DNA of 64,000 bases from Cordia subcordata (GCA_028554755.1 JAPTOF010000011.1:1733501-1797500), one strand, 5' to 3'; positions 34,501-46,540 are shown, counted from the stretch's first letter. Made by a program: numbers and translations. The notes: generated by a model from the sequence alone, not told the origin.

Positions 34501-35187
34501 AAAAGTTAGCGTAAAGTCATGATTTGGCCAAGTAAAAGAAACATGAAGGAAAGGGTTCCCGACCACAGATGACTAGCCACAGCAAGAATTCCAGATAAAG
34601 TTTGGAGGCCCTGACTCTTTCTGGGGCCTGATAAGTGGGGAATAAACCTCTCCCCATGTCCCTAAGAGCATTATATCTTTTCTTCTCTTCAAGTGAGGTA
34701 TGGAGCCTTATTAAGTTCCTTCCCAACTCCCATCTTTACATCTAGCTGGGATCACTCCAAGTTAATCCCCCAAGGGCTAGGGCAACTAAAAAATACATAC
34801 CGATAATGCCAAACCTTGTGAGAAGAAGGATTCCCTTTTAGAATCCCCCTATGGTTTTGTGCACCAATATAGTACCAACCCTTCTCTCGGTCCTCAGAAA
34901 GAAAAAAGATGTAGTGGAAGAGATTGACTAAAGGCTTTATCCTATATGCTTTCAAGTAAGAGTAAAATCCAACAAGAACTCCCTAACCATTCCGGCACCA
35001 CTGGCTAAGGCAAATCCCATAATGATTCAAGTATCCTCAGATGAACTTAGATAAAGGCAACTTCAAGTCTATGGCAACGAAGTCTTTGTAAAATGCTATC
35101 TCCCCCACCTCTCCTTAGCATACATGCTCGTGGGGATCCGGGAGTCTAACTACATAATCGTCGGGTATGCCTTGACAGAGAGTTCTG
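34501..35187 (-). pseudogene. K: gypsy-type gag-like protein, C-terminal piece
   Basis: On the minus strand the frame gives AFYKDF..DLKLPLSKF, then LVGFYSYLKAYRIKP, NLFHYIFFLSEDREKGWYY and WGINLEW, continuing to ERVRASKLYLEFLLWL near 34570. The pattern resembles the plant 'putative gypsy type transposon' domain (PF04195-like, recalled, not searched). Stops and at least one shift are present. The upstream part of the same frame lies at 46461-46540 and 48338-48622, beyond two inserted elements. Confidence 0.65.
35183..35187. repeat. Target-site duplication TTCTG, left copy (element H)
   Basis: TTCTG precedes the H LTR. The partner is TTATG at 46461-46465, one mismatch in five. The K reading frame is continuous across the site once H is removed. 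Confidence 0.8.
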
Positions 35188-36567
35188 TGTTGGGACAAAT
35201 ATCTTAAGCGAGGTGAATTAAGATAATGGACAATTTTTGCAAATAAAAATTTATCAAATAATACAAATAAATTCTCTTAAGCAATTAATCAAACACCAAA
35301 CAATCAATAATGGCTAGTAATGTAAAGTAGAGATAAGAAAGAAGAAGACAAAAGATTTTTAGGTGGTTTAGCCGTGCCTATATCCACTAGTTAAAGATGC
35401 TCCTCTTAGGACTTCAATCAACTCCACTATGATGCTTCTTCAAAGCTTGGTCAAGCACAAACTAAACGTACAACTCTTTGAAGCTTAATCTTCAAATAAC
35501 CTAAGAGTCCCACTCTTTAGGATTTCCCCACACTCTCTCTAGCTCAATAAATGTATCTCTTAGGATTTTCAAGCTAAAAGAGTATGTATACAACAAAGAT
35601 TTAAAGAAAAAAGGTGTAATGCAGCTACTTCTCAAAAGTGGATATAGCAAAAGACAGCACTCGAATACTCCAAGATTTCTTAATAATAGTTGAAGGATTT
35701 TTAAACAATAGATGATGATTATGAGTTTTGCAAGCTTAGATTCTACTTGTTGAGTGTTGGGAAGATGTATTTAAAGTGATTTGAAATGTTAGGGCTTTGG
35801 TTGGTGAAGAAGAGGGGAAAGGTTGGTGCCAATAGATATAAAACAACTACAATATTTGTTACTGTAGATGTCCAGCCGATCAACCGGCTAGATCGACTAG
35901 CTTGCTACTTTGCTCACTGATTAGGCTGGGTGCCTTAGTCAATCGACCAGCTAGGGGGTTGCTTAGCCCTAAAGTTTTTTACTTGGTCGGGTAACTTCCT
36001 TAGTCAGCCGCTCGACCGGCTAGGGGGTTCGGCTACTCTAGGATTGCTGGAAATAAAGTCAAACGAGCCAAAAACCAATTTTTCTCAAAATCAAACCATT
36101 TTGATAACACCAAACCAACTTCAAACATGCTTTTAAAGATTAAATGAGGCTTAAAAACATCCTAACACATATGTCGAGAGAAATCATGCTCTTTATGCAA
36201 TCAAATCAAGCTTTGATTTTTGTAAAGCACTTCCCGTAAGGTGTCAAATCAAATATGCAATAAAGATAAGAAGTTTTGAGCTATTATATGAACCTAAGGA
36301 TATTCATAAGGAGCGTAAGTGCCGGTACCTGTTAGGACACCACGTCTTCGCCTTATGCCTTCTCATCTTCTTTTTATTCATGCTAGAGCTCTAATCTTTA
36401 GTGAATGGTTTCAATGTGACAAAGGCTTAAGACTAAGCAAATTTCATATCTTCCAAGCACCTATCTTATAATATTCATTCAAGCTCACAAGATGCTTTTA
36501 GTAATTTAAATATAATTTTCATCATCAAAATCATTTACTCAATATAATAATTAATATTATGCCAACA
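35188..36567 (-). repeat. 3' LTR of copia element H
   Basis: It is 1380 bp and pairs with 45140-46460. On the minus strand a TTTAAATAC TATA-like box lies near 35768-35776. The GTCGACCGGCTAG-type motif cluster (35870-36030) lies upstream of it. Confidence 0.92.
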
Positions 36568-36582
36568 ATCTCCCCATTTTTT
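36568..36582 (-). other. Polypurine tract of element H
   Basis: On the minus strand AAAAAATGGGGAGAT directly precedes the LTR start TGTTGGC. The form is typical of SIRE-group copia elements. Confidence 0.82.
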
Positions 36583-37442
36583 ATGCTGGCAAATTATTTC
36601 TAAAAGTTCAGAGTCCAAAAATTTTGATGCCCTCTCAATGTAAGCACATATGAGTTACCAAATCAAATTATAGGGATTATTCCCCCTTTCAACTTCAATC
36701 CATGCATAAGCATATATAGGCATAAATTAACCAACATTCTTCAATCACAATACATTACTCATTATCATAAACATCATAATTCACAAACTTCTTCTCCCCC
36801 TTTGTCATCATCAAAATCAAGCAAGGCATAAGGAGAAAAGCGAAATAATATCCAAAGGCATGATGAATAATACTAAATCAAAAGCAAAACTAGAATAATA
36901 ACCAAGATAACAAATGTATCCAAGCTAAGAAGCTAGCATCAAAAGTACCAAGCTAAGCTAGCATTAAGTGTACGAAATTAATAAAACTGATAAAACCATC
37001 AAATGTGCCAAATTAACAAAAGTAAATGGTTTGAGAGAATGCCAAAGTTCATGATATTTCTGAGAAAATGCCATGCTGAAGTCAAGGAATGTGGTTACAT
37101 GGATCCTTAAAAAAGTCTTTCATGTCGGAGTGTATGCCCTTGATTTTAGAGTCAATAAGCTTCCTTTAGTCAGAAAGCTCTAACCAATGAGCATCCTAAG
37201 TGATGCACATCTCACATATCCCCGTGTTCATTGCCTACATTTGAGTGAGAATTTGAGCCAAGATAGAAGGATCCTCCTGTATAGCCATGAAACTAGATCC
37301 GGCACCCCTTCTCATCTCAGCATGCCTCTGTTCTTCTACTTGTGCTTATTCTCGTGAAGCTTGCATAGCTTTTCTAAGCTTAACTTCTTCGGGATCCAAC
37401 TCCTCATCTAAGCTAACACCATGGGAATCATGACTAGCTCTC
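36583..37442 (-). other. 3' non-coding region of element H
   Basis: About 860 bases lie between the accessory ORF and the purine tract. The sequence is A/T-rich, with no frame I can support. Confidence 0.5.
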
Positions 37443-38433
37443 TTATTTAACTCTACCTTGCCTAGCTTGTTCTTCCTGCTCATGCTCATCTAAAGCATCC
37501 TGTACCTCGTCTACATGGCGAGCTTCCGGTCCAAAGACTGGATTTGTAAAGGTGGTTCCATCTCTAGAGTCTTGTTTTATGGCTTCCATGATATCACGAG
37601 GCAAATTCAAATAAGTAGCCCTATTTATCGCGTCCTCGTTATACCAATAGTTTCCCATGTAATTCATGTACGCCATATTAAAATTTTAAGTAAATGTCTT
37701 AACCTTCTCCTTGGACTTGATCTTAAAATGGTCAAAAATGTACATGAGAGCCAGGCCATATCCTGGGGTTATAGTGTTACCACCTTGTTTTCCCCTAATA
37801 TTTAGCATGTGTTGCAATATCAAGAATGGTAATGCAATTTCACCTTATGAGTAAGCCTATAGACGAGATATGCATCCATTAAGGGCAATTTTCTATCATT
37901 AATATTCCTAGGAAGCAATACCTCACTTATGACCTTTAAAGCTACTTTCTTATTCATTTCAACATCCTTCAATAAAAGGAGAATCAAGCCAGGGGATTTA
38001 GGGCCAACATCTTTCCACATGAATTCAATTACCATTCCAGGTATACCAATCGATTTTATCCCATCAGGCCAACCTTGGCTATTATAATGACCTTTATCTT
38101 CCATGGGCATACCGAATATTTCTGTCAATTTATCCTCTGTTAACACAACTTTTATTGCACATCGTGGATTTCAATTCAAGCTGAGGGCTTCTACTATGAA
38201 TTTTAATGTTCTCATAAAATTCTCTAACCAGGACAATCTTAACATCACAATTTAAGTGTAGAAACAATTTAAATAGTTTAAGAACGTTCAAACCCATAAA
38301 ATCTGAATCGACGAGGAATTTTCCAAACAACATGGATTACTTCTCTTGAATCGTTGAAACAAAAAGAGGTAGAGATTGAGTTCTAGCTCTTTTGCTTCTT
38401 CTACGTTCATTGCCTCTACTCTTTGGATTCGCC
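37443..38433 (-). pseudogene. Accessory ORF of copia element H (after RNase H)
   Basis: An ATG at 38431-38433 starts a basic N-terminus (MANPKSRGNERRRSKRAR). LVREFYENIKIHS follows, then (after a shift near 38140) LTEDKLTEIFGMP and KVISEVLLPRNINDRKLPL. A last piece at 37443-37676 ends acidic and Glu-rich. Three frames make roughly 320 residues. The pattern recalls plant 'putative transposon protein' domains (PF20167-like, from memory). Its position matches that of the env-like ORF of SIRE elements, but I see no clear signal peptide or membrane segment. The function is unknown. Confidence 0.6.
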
Positions 38434-38785
38434 ATGATTTTGAGTGGATTCTTGAAAATTAAATTGGTAAAAACTTTTTTTGTGAAGTGGGTTTCAAGAT
38501 TGTGCAAGAAAATTTGAGAGGTTTTGATGAAATGTTGAAGATTTGGAAGTGGGTGTTGAAAAGAGTTAGGGTAAGGATGAAAGATTTTGAGAGAAGATGA
38601 AAAAATTTGGGTTAAAAACCTCGTTTTAATCTTTCACCGCAACAGGTCGATCGACTGGCTAGTTGAGTAGGCCAACCAGCCAGGTCAGAATGCTAAAAAA
38701 AATTGCCTTAGCAGCCGGACGCCCTCTGGCTTCAGTCAATTGACTGACTAGGTCTGCAAAAATTGCAGTTTTCAACATATTCAAG
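38434..38785 (-). promoter_or_regulatory. Possible internal promoter/leader before the accessory ORF of H
   Basis: Between the RNase H end and the accessory ATG lies a GTCGACC-type motif cluster (38645-38755). A pyrimidine-rich, leader-like stretch with CCCTAACTC and ACCCACTTC follows. The order (motif cluster, then C/T-rich leader, then ATG) repeats what the LTRs show. The promoter role is inference. Confidence 0.4.
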
Positions 38786-39063
38786 CCACAACCACACACA
38801 TAAATACATTATAGCCATAATATATCATTCCAATCTCTCTTCTAATCTTACAAAATTGGTCCTCATGCAAAGGTTTAGTAAAAATATCCACAACTTGATG
38901 CAATCTATCAACAAATTTAAGCACAATATCACCTTTTCGCATATGATCTCTAATAAAATGATATCTAATCTCAATATGCTTAGTTCTAGAATGTTGAATA
39001 GGGTTCTTAGTGAGATTTATGGCATTAGTATTGTCACAATAAATAGGAACATGATCATAATGC
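38786..39063 (-). pseudogene. RNase H C-terminal part of element H
   Basis: The minus frame gives YDHVPIYCDNTNAINLTKNP, then HIEIRYHFIRDHM and VDIFTKPL, the usual end of copia RNase H. It joins in frame to 40533-40907 once solo LTR I and one AATGC copy are removed. Confidence 0.85.
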
Positions 39064-40527
39064 TGAAGGAATTATACGAAACTTTTTCACAAAATTCTTC
39101 CAAGATCAGGCTCTAGTAAAATAAAATTTTAAGAAGGACACGATGAATACCTGGATATTCGTGACGCGAATATGTGCTCTTGATGTGAAGCCTTGCGGAA
39201 GCTTGATTTTCCTCCTCTTCGTACGCAACCAAGATCTACTTTTTTCTCTGTAGAAAACTGATAATCCTTGATCAAAATACATACAATACCTTTCCTTTTG
39301 TAGAGCAAAAGAAGTTGGGCCTTCACAGGCCCCAGACTCATTTCCTTTAACCAAAATGGGCCCAAACCTTTTAAACCCAATTAAGAATTCAACCATTATT
39401 TAATTCTTAACCCATTTAGCCTAAGATTTAATTCATGTCACATTTTTCTGTGCTAGTAGAAAATGGATGAAATTAAATCCGTGACCTCTTAATTTTAAAT
39501 ATCTAATTCTTAATTAAATATTCAAGCATAATAAATATTAATTCTTTTTTTTTTTAAATTCACAATTAAATATAAATATTACAGATCATCAATAAAATTT
39601 TTGACCTTTGGCATGACTCTGTAGGTTCAAACTTAAGCCGGTAATACAAGGACAATCTTTGTACTAATCGGAGATACCATCTAGCAACATTTCCCAATGT
39701 CCGAATAAGCTGAAAGATTGGAAGGCAACTATTAACGAACCTGGGCACTATGGCAGATCCTCTATGACCCTTGATATTTCGAAACAACCCTAGGAGCATG
39801 GTTAACTGTCAAACCCCTAATTAGTTATTCTATATTAAGTTCTAACCTTCTTATGACTCATCATGACACATCTCCATGACACATCATGTAGAAAGCTTTG
39901 GCCAAAGACTTAATGAGTTAAGACTAGGTGAAACATCTTTCTCTCAATACGCAGAGTGGGTCAATCCCATCTTGTCCTGTACACTGGCTTCACGACACTT
40001 ATTTGCACCTAGTTACCCTTTCTCACAAAATTAGAAATTTGGGTAGTCCGACACCAAAGTACGAGGAGTAATTCGTAAACCTCTATGGAAGTCTCTGGTC
40101 GAAGGCAATACTACAACCATATGCACCACAAGCAATTCTTTAACAGTAGGGTAAGTACCATAGAATGCTTGTAAGTAAGTCATGTTAAGTAAGCATATCT
40201 CCACACCCTACCTATGTGTCACATCGGTGTCCCAACACCCATTGGTCAAGAGGATGACCAACCCCCGTGATAGACAATAACCTCTACTCGAAGGAATTGA
40301 TATCCTAGTACTAATTCCATCATTTGGTTACGAACAGATTTTAAGAATAATCAGAACCAAACCTCATTCACATGATCCCAAATAATTGTTCTAAGGAACT
40401 ACATCATGATCAAAATAAGAGAAGATGGTGTGATATGATGTAATGGCCAAATATTATTAAGATAACTCGTATGTAAACAATTTAAGAAATACAATAGATG
40501 ACTAACTTTAGGAAACTATTCCTAACA
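39064..40527 (-). mobile_element. Solo LTR I inside RNase H of element H
   Basis: It is 1464 bp, TGTTAGG...CCTTCA on the minus strand, flanked by AATGC at 39059-39063 and 40528-40532. No internal region is present, so it is a solo LTR, probably copia-type by its termini. Frames inside it (for example 39106-39396) are LTR sequence, not genes. Confidence 0.93.
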
Positions 40528-40532
40528 AATGC

Positions 40533-41790
40533 AAACCATAATCAAGCAAAGTTTGCTTCATCCACAATATTTGAGCCAGAAAACTATCGGTGGCAATGCT
40601 TTCAGCTTTGGAGGTAGAAATTGCAACACTAATTTGCTTCCTAGAAGACCAAAACACTAAAAAATGCCCTAAAAATTGACAAATTCCATTAGTGCTCTTA
40701 CGGTCTACCTTGAAAGTGGCATAATCGTTGTAGAAAAAGCCATATAAGTTGCCACAGAAGTCAAATGAAGTTCCTTTTGCATTCTAAAGGCCTAAATTAC
40801 TAGTTCCTTTAAGATATTTGATAATTCTTTTTATAGTAACTACGTGTGTTTCCTTAGGATTAGATTGAAATCTAGCACTTAAACACACAACAACCATAAT
40901 ATCTAGCCTAGCGCAGGTAACCGATCATACCTCTATACTTTTTCTCATCTATTTGCTTACCTTTTTCGTCCTTGTCTGGCCTTGTTGAGGGATTCATTGG
41001 GGGTCCAATCTCCTTGGCATCCTCAAGTCCAAACTTCTTGATGATTTCTTTTGTGTACTTGGCTTGATTGATGAAGATTCCCTCCTTTGTTTGCTTCATT
41101 TGGAGTCTAAGGAAGAATGTCAACTCTCCCATCATGGTCATTTCGAACTCCCTATACATGCACTTGGAGAAACTCTCACACAAAGCAACCTTAGTAACTC
41201 CAAAAATTATATCATTCATATAAATTTGTACAAGTAAAATATCTTTTCCTTCTCTTTTAATAAATAAAGTGGAGTCAAGTTTTCCTCTCTCAAAACCATT
41301 TTCTATGAGAAATCCACTAAGTCTCTCAATCAAGCTCTGAGAGCTTGTTTTACCCATATAATGCTTTTTCAAGTTTGAAAACATGGTTTGGAAAACAAAG
41401 ATATTCAAAACCAAAAGGTTGCTCAACATACACCTCCTCTTCGATAAAACCATTTAGAAAGGCACTCTTGACATCTATTTGATAAAGTTTGAAATCCATG
41501 TAGCAAGCACATGCAAGTAACATGTGAATGGACTCAAGTCTAGTTACGGGGGCATAGGTCTCATTATAGTTAATACCTTCTTCTTGATTATACCCTTGAG
41601 CTTTAAGTCTAGCCTTATTCCTAGTTACAACATCACTTCATTTGGTTTGTTTCTAAATACCCATGTAGTTCCAATCACTGGGTGGTCTCTAGGTCTTTTA
41701 ACTAATTTCCAAACCTTGTTTCTAGCAAATTGATTTAATTCCTCTTGCATAGCTATTATCCAATTCTCATCAAGAAAAGTCTCGTTAACA
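40533..41790 (-). pseudogene. Reverse transcriptase and RNase H start of element H
   Basis: On the minus strand RT begins near 41790 with NWIIAMQEELNQF, followed by HPVIGTTWVF, then IDVKSAFLNGF, FKLEKALYGLKQ-type text, DSTLFI and QIYMNDIIFG. The last normally reads YVDDIIFG, so one catalytic Asp is Asn. MGELTFFLRLQMKQ and IGYLR follow. RNase H starts after it (STSKAES, AQILWMKQTLLDYGL, near 40541-40620). Several stops interrupt it. Confidence 0.88.
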
Positions 41791-42445
41791 ATCTTAGGTT
41801 CTATATGAGAAATGTATGCATAATGTTCACAAAAAGCATTGATATTACGTCTAGTTCTTATGCCTTGAGAGGGATCACCAAGGATTTGAACTTATGGGTG
41901 ATTTTTCATGAACTTTTAACTCTTTGGCAAGTCTTCATGAGTTTCCTTCTTTTTCATGGTACTTTGGTTTGAGCATTGTCCATTATCCTCCTTGGCTTGA
42001 GACTCTTCTTTTTAGTATGCATCTTCTTGCTTTGTTGGAATTTCTTTGTCTTTTAGGGTTGATCTTCAAGTGTAGTTTTCTTAAAAAGATAACCTACATT
42101 ATCAACTTCCTTTCTCAGCTTAAATGGGTTAGTCTCATCAAATGTGACATGCTTTGATTCTTCCACAACAAGAGTTCTTTTATTATGGACTCGATAAGCT
42201 TTACTCTTAGTGGAATATCCTAAAAATATGCCTTTATCTGATTTAGCATCAAATTTTCTCAAATGATCTTTAGTGTTCCAGATAAAACATTTACAACCAA
42301 ACACTTTGAATTATGAAATTTTAGGGGTTTTGCCATGCCAAAGTTTATATAGAGTTTTGTTCAAAGTGGGTCTAATTAAAAATCTATTTTGCACATAATA
42401 TGTGGTGTTAATGGCTTCACTTCAAAAATATGTTGACAAGTTGTG
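41791..42445 (-). pseudogene. Integrase C-terminal region and linker to RT, element H
   Basis: The frame at 42053-42304 gives MFGCKCFIWN, LRKFDAKSDKGIFLGYS and YRVHNKRT, the typical copia stretch after the integrase core. The linker to RT (41791-42050) is degenerate. Confidence 0.8.
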
Positions 42446-42946
42446 TTATTTTAACATAGTCCGTGCCATTTCTTGTAGTGTACGATTCTTCTTCTCTAAA
42501 ACCCTATTTTGTTGAAGAGTTTGAGGGGCCAAAAAGTTGTACTCAATGCCATGCTCACCACAAAAATTCATAAAAAGAGTGTTCACATATTTAGTGTCAT
42601 TATCACTACGAATGCAAGTTATAAAATAGCATTTCTCATTTTGTACTTTTCGACACAATCTTGCAAATTTATTGAAGGCATCATTTTTATGTGCAAGAAA
42701 AATGAACCATTTAAACCTAGTGTAGTCCTCTATAACAGCAAAGGTATATCTACAACCACCTAGGCTTTTCACATCAATTAGTCTGAATAAGTCTATACAT
42801 AACAATTGTAATGCTCTATTAGTTGAAACTTTGTTGATGGATTCGTAAGAAGTTTTGTGTTGTTTTCCTAGTTGACATGCATCACAAACTTTGTCTTTTT
42901 CAAATTTGAGCTTAGGCAAATATCTAACAAGATCATGTTTTGACAA
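42446..42946 (-). pseudogene. Integrase core of element H
   Basis: It begins with a GAG-pre-like end and a zinc-binding CDACQLGKQH, then CIDLF (usual first Asp), IRSDNDTKYVN (second Asp) and NRVLEKKNRTLQEMART (Glu). The 166-codon frame is open. The DDE positions look present. Copia order (integrase before RT) is confirmed by its place. Confidence 0.87.
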
Positions 42947-43064
42947 ATCATTTAGTCATGATTTATGCCACAAATTTGAGCTTAGGCATGTTTTGACTAG
43001 CATGCCTTAATCTTTTATGCCACAACCAAGCATTATCATGCACAACTGATAAGCATTTAACATG

Positions 43065-43436
43065 TTAATAGACAAATTGGTCAATTTCAATGGTGTGCAC
43101 ATTCTTATTTCTCCTAGCCACAGATAACACATTATCAGTACTACACTCATATACAATGCAACTAGAAGATTGAAATACTACTTTATGACCCTTATCATAT
43201 AATTGACTTATGATAAGCAAATTGAATTTAAGACCTTCAAGTAAGACATTATGAATAGTAAGGGAATCCTTATTACCAATGCTACCTTTACCAATTATTT
43301 TTCCTTTGCTATTGTCCCCAAAGGTAACATCTCCACCTTTGGTTCTCTTCAATTCATAGAAAACTGATAAGTTTCCTGTCATGTGTTTAGAACAACCACT
43401 ATCCAAGATCCACTTCATCTTGCTAGTTTTGCTCAC
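43065..43436 (-). pseudogene. Protease and GAG-pre region of element H
   Basis: WILDSGCSKHMTG carries the copia aspartic protease DSG motif. TFGDNSKGKIIGKG and LLIISQLYDKG follow, then an SSSCIVYE segment. The 123-codon frame is open. A degenerate stretch (42947-43064) links it to integrase. Confidence 0.88.
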
Positions 43437-43589
43437 ATGGCATACCTATACACATGAAATTTAAAGACAATTCTTTATTTTGGGTCCCTAACACCATGGG
43501 TCTTTGATGTTAGTATTAATTTTTGGCCTTGACAACCCATTTGGGTTTTTGTTAATATAGGACATGTGATCCTTTATTAGAAAGTTTTT

Positions 43590-43960
43590 TTAAGTAATAA
43601 TGAGTTGATACATACCCTCTCTTTTCACAATATGTGCGAGTGATGTTTGACTTTTGAGAGGTAGAGGAAGTAGAGGTAGAAGTTGATGCCTTGCAAAATA
43701 AGTTTTAAAATATTTTTGGTTGATAGTTAGCTTATAGCCAATTCCACTCTTGTCAAAGGACATTTTTTGAGACCTAAGGAGTTTTTCAAAGTTCTCCTTG
43801 CCATTTGTAAATTTTTGAACAACTCCATTCAAATCTTTGTTTTTCTTTTGACAATTCTTTATTTCCTTTTTGACCCTCACAAAATCTTCAGCAAATGAAT
43901 CATTTTCTTTTTCCAAGGTTTCAATTTTCTCAATAAGAGATGCATTCTTGTTTTCTAAAA
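43590..43960 (-). pseudogene. Gag coiled-coil segment of element H
   Basis: A Glu/Lys-rich, helix-prone stretch (FVRVKKEIKNCQKKNKDLN and onward) lies between the knuckle and the protease. SIRE-type Gag proteins often carry an extended coiled coil here. The frame changes several times toward 43437. Confidence 0.6.
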
Positions 43961-44113
43961 TTTCTTTCTCATCGAAACCAAGTTTTAGGTTTTTTTTGCT
44001 AAAACCAATTAGAAATCATCATGTAATTTTGCAAATTCCTTCTTTAGTTCCTCAAAGGTATACTCCTTTTCCTCTTTCTCACTAGATAACTAATAAGTAA
44101 ATGGAGAAGATTG

Positions 44114-45075
44114 TTACTCATCCTCATTGGTCATAAGGCAGAAGTTTGCTACCTTATGTTGCTTCTTCGTGTCCTTTTCTTTCACAGAGGTCTCCCAAGT
44201 TGCCTTGAGTGTTTTGCCTTCCTTCTTCTTTGCAAGCTTTGGACAATTGGCCTTTATATGTCCTGGCTTGTTGCAATTGAAACACTTTAGTTCATCACTT
44301 TTTGCTTCTTGAACTCCTTCACTTCTTTTCCCTTTCTCTTCCAATTGTTGTTGTTGTAAGAGACTCCTTTCTTTATCTTTGTAAACTTCATAATTTTTTT
44401 TTGAAGTTTCGAGCAAGAAGTGCAATCTTCTCATCCTTAGGTTCCTCCTCATCATTTTCATCTTCACTTGATGTTAATTTTAATTTTACAAGTACTATGG
44501 ACTTTTTCATCTTCTTATCTTCTTCTTCATGGTCCTTTATCTCAAGCTCATGAGTCATAAGTGACCCAGTAAGGTTGTTGAGTTCCAATGTGTTGAGGTC
44601 TTTGGCTTCCTTGATGGCCATCACCTCCTTATCACCTTCCTCACTTTCTCTATACTTGAATAATCTTTTCCAAGTGCCGTCAAGCCATTAGTAATCTCAA
44701 CGAATCCAGAAAACATTTGCTCAACACTTTCATTAGGAAGCATTTTAAACAATTCATATCTATGTACCAGTATAGCAATTCTAGACTTTTTTACTTGGCT
44801 AGTCCCCTCATAGGACACTTCTAATTGGTCCCAAAGTTCTTTAGTTGAAATACACCCCATTACCCTAGCAAACTCGGTTGCATTCATGCATTAAACAAAT
44901 AATGTAAAGCATTTTGATTTAACTCATCCATTTTAGTGGGCAAAATAGGTTTATTTTCAATTATCTTCCAAGCCTTATAATCATGTGACTGAATGAAAAC
45001 CTTCATCCTTATTTTTCAAAAGGCATAGTTAGTTCCATCAAAAAGGGGTGCTTGCTTAATAGAAATACCGTCCAT
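44114..45075 (-). pseudogene. gag of copia element H
   Basis: An ATG at 45073-45075 starts MDGISIKQAPLFDGTNYAF, the classic copia Gag start. Then come YKAWKIIE, ELWDQLEVSYEGTSQVK and LFKMLPNESVEQMFSGF (UBN2-like). After an acidic spacer the CCHC knuckle CFNCNKPGHIKANC (near 44240-44285) is intact. At least two frame changes and one stop (near 44888) break it. Confidence 0.88.
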
Positions 45076-45099
45076 AATTGTCAAACATAATTCTACTAG

Positions 45100-45139
45100 T
45101 TGTCAAACTATAGGTAGAACTCTAGCTATTAATACTACT
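45100..45139 (-). other. Primer binding site region of element H (decayed)
   Basis: Directly inside the 5' LTR the minus strand reads TAGTATTAATAGCTAGAGTT. This resembles TGGTATCAGAGC plus neighbours, the initiator-Met tRNA site usual for copia, with several changes. Confidence 0.65.
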
Positions 45140-46460
45140 TGTTGGGGTAGATATCTTAAGGGGTGAATTAAGATATTAGCCAATTTTTGCAAATAAAAAT
45201 TTATCAAATAATATACACAAATTCTCTTAAGTAATTAATCAAACACCACACAATCAATAATGGCTAGTATTATAAAGTAGAGATAAGGAAGAAGAAGACA
45301 AATGATTTTTAAATGATTCGGCTTTGCCTACATCCACCACCTAAGAATGCTCCCCTCAGGACTTCAATCAACTCTACTATGATGCTTCTTCAAAGCTTGG
45401 TGAAGCACAAACCAAGTGTACAACACTTTGAAGCTCAATCTTTAAAGAACCTAAGAGTCCCACTCTTTTGGATTTCCCTACACTCTCTCTAGCTCAATAA
45501 ATATATCTCTCAAGATTTTCTGGCTAAAAAAGTGTGTATACAACAAGGACTTGAAGAAATAAATGTGTAATGTAGCTAAACTTCTCAAAAGTGTGTATAA
45601 CAAAATATAGCTTTTGCATGCTCAAAGATTTCAAAATAATAGCTTAAGGATTTCTAAATAATACATGATGATGAAAAGTTTTGCAAGGTTAGATTTTGGT
45701 TATTAAGTTTTAGAAAGAAGTATTTAAAGCGATTTGAAATGTTGGGCCTTTGGTTGGTGAAGAAGAGGGGAAAGGTTAGTGCCAACAGATAAAAAATGGT
45801 TACAGGATTTATTATTGTAGATGTCTGGCCGGTCAATTGGTTTGCAACTTTGCTTGCTAACTAGGCCGGGCGGCTTAGCTAGTCGACTGGCTAAGGTGTC
45901 CAGCTTAGCCCCAGAGTCTCTAACTTGGCCCGGCGACCTCCCTGGTCAATCGTTCAACCGACTAAGGGGTTTGACCACTTCAGAATTGCTGTAACAAAAC
46001 TAAGAAAGCCAAAAACCAATTTTACTAAAAACCAAACCATTTTGACAACACCAAACCAACTTCAATCATGTTTTTAAAGATCAAATGAGGCTTAAAAACA
46101 TCACAACACATATGTTTGAAGAAATCATGGTCTCTATGCAATCAAATCAAGCTTTGATTTTGATAAGCATTGCCCATAAGTTTTCAAATCATATATGCAA
46201 TAAAGATAAGAAGTTTTGAGCTATTATATGAACCTAAGGCCATTCACTTGGATTGTAAGTGATAGTTCTTCATGCTTGAGCTCTAATCTTTAGTGAATGG
46301 TCTTTAATGCGACAAAAGCTCAAGACTAAGCAAATTTCATATCTTATAAGCATCTATCTTATAATATTCATTCAAGCTCGCAAGATGCTTTAAGTAATTC
46401 AAAAATAATTTTCATCATCAAAATCATTTAATCGATATAATAATTAATATTATGCCAACA
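45140..46460 (-). repeat. 5' LTR of copia element H
   Basis: It is 1321 bp, TGTTGG...CCAACA, and pairs with 35188-36567. The GTCGACC-type motif cluster (45825-45965) lies upstream of the TATA-like box (minus TTTAAATAC, near 45721-45729), with fewer copies than the partner. Confidence 0.92.
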
Positions 46461-46540
46461 TTATGTTTTCTAGGATGCTAGGCTCAAGCACTAATTTCCT
46501 AACTAAGGCATTGAAAGGAGCTATGATCCCCATTGCTGCT
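46461..46540 (-). pseudogene. K: middle piece of the interrupted gag-like frame
   Basis: These 80 bases lie between element H and solo LTR J. The minus frame reads MGIIAPFNALVRKLVL then EPSILENI. It continues without a frame change into 35187 (after H) and from 48343 (before J). Confidence 0.7.

Larger units (their letters stand above)
35188..46460 (-). mobile_element. Ty1/copia element H, SIRE-like, inserted in K
   Basis: This 11.3-kb minus-strand element has LTRs 45140-46460 (5') and 35188-36567 (3'), both TGTTGG...CCAACA. Gag, protease, integrase, RT and RNase H come in copia order, and an additional ORF lies between RNase H and the 3' LTR. A G-rich purine tract (minus AAAAAATGGGGAGAT) adjoins the 3' LTR, as in SIRE/Maximus elements. 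Solo LTR I interrupts RNase H. Many stops make it inactive. Confidence 0.92.

Noticed and set aside
39106..39396. 96-codon ORF as a gene
   Set aside because: It lies wholly within solo LTR I and covers part of its U5/leader.
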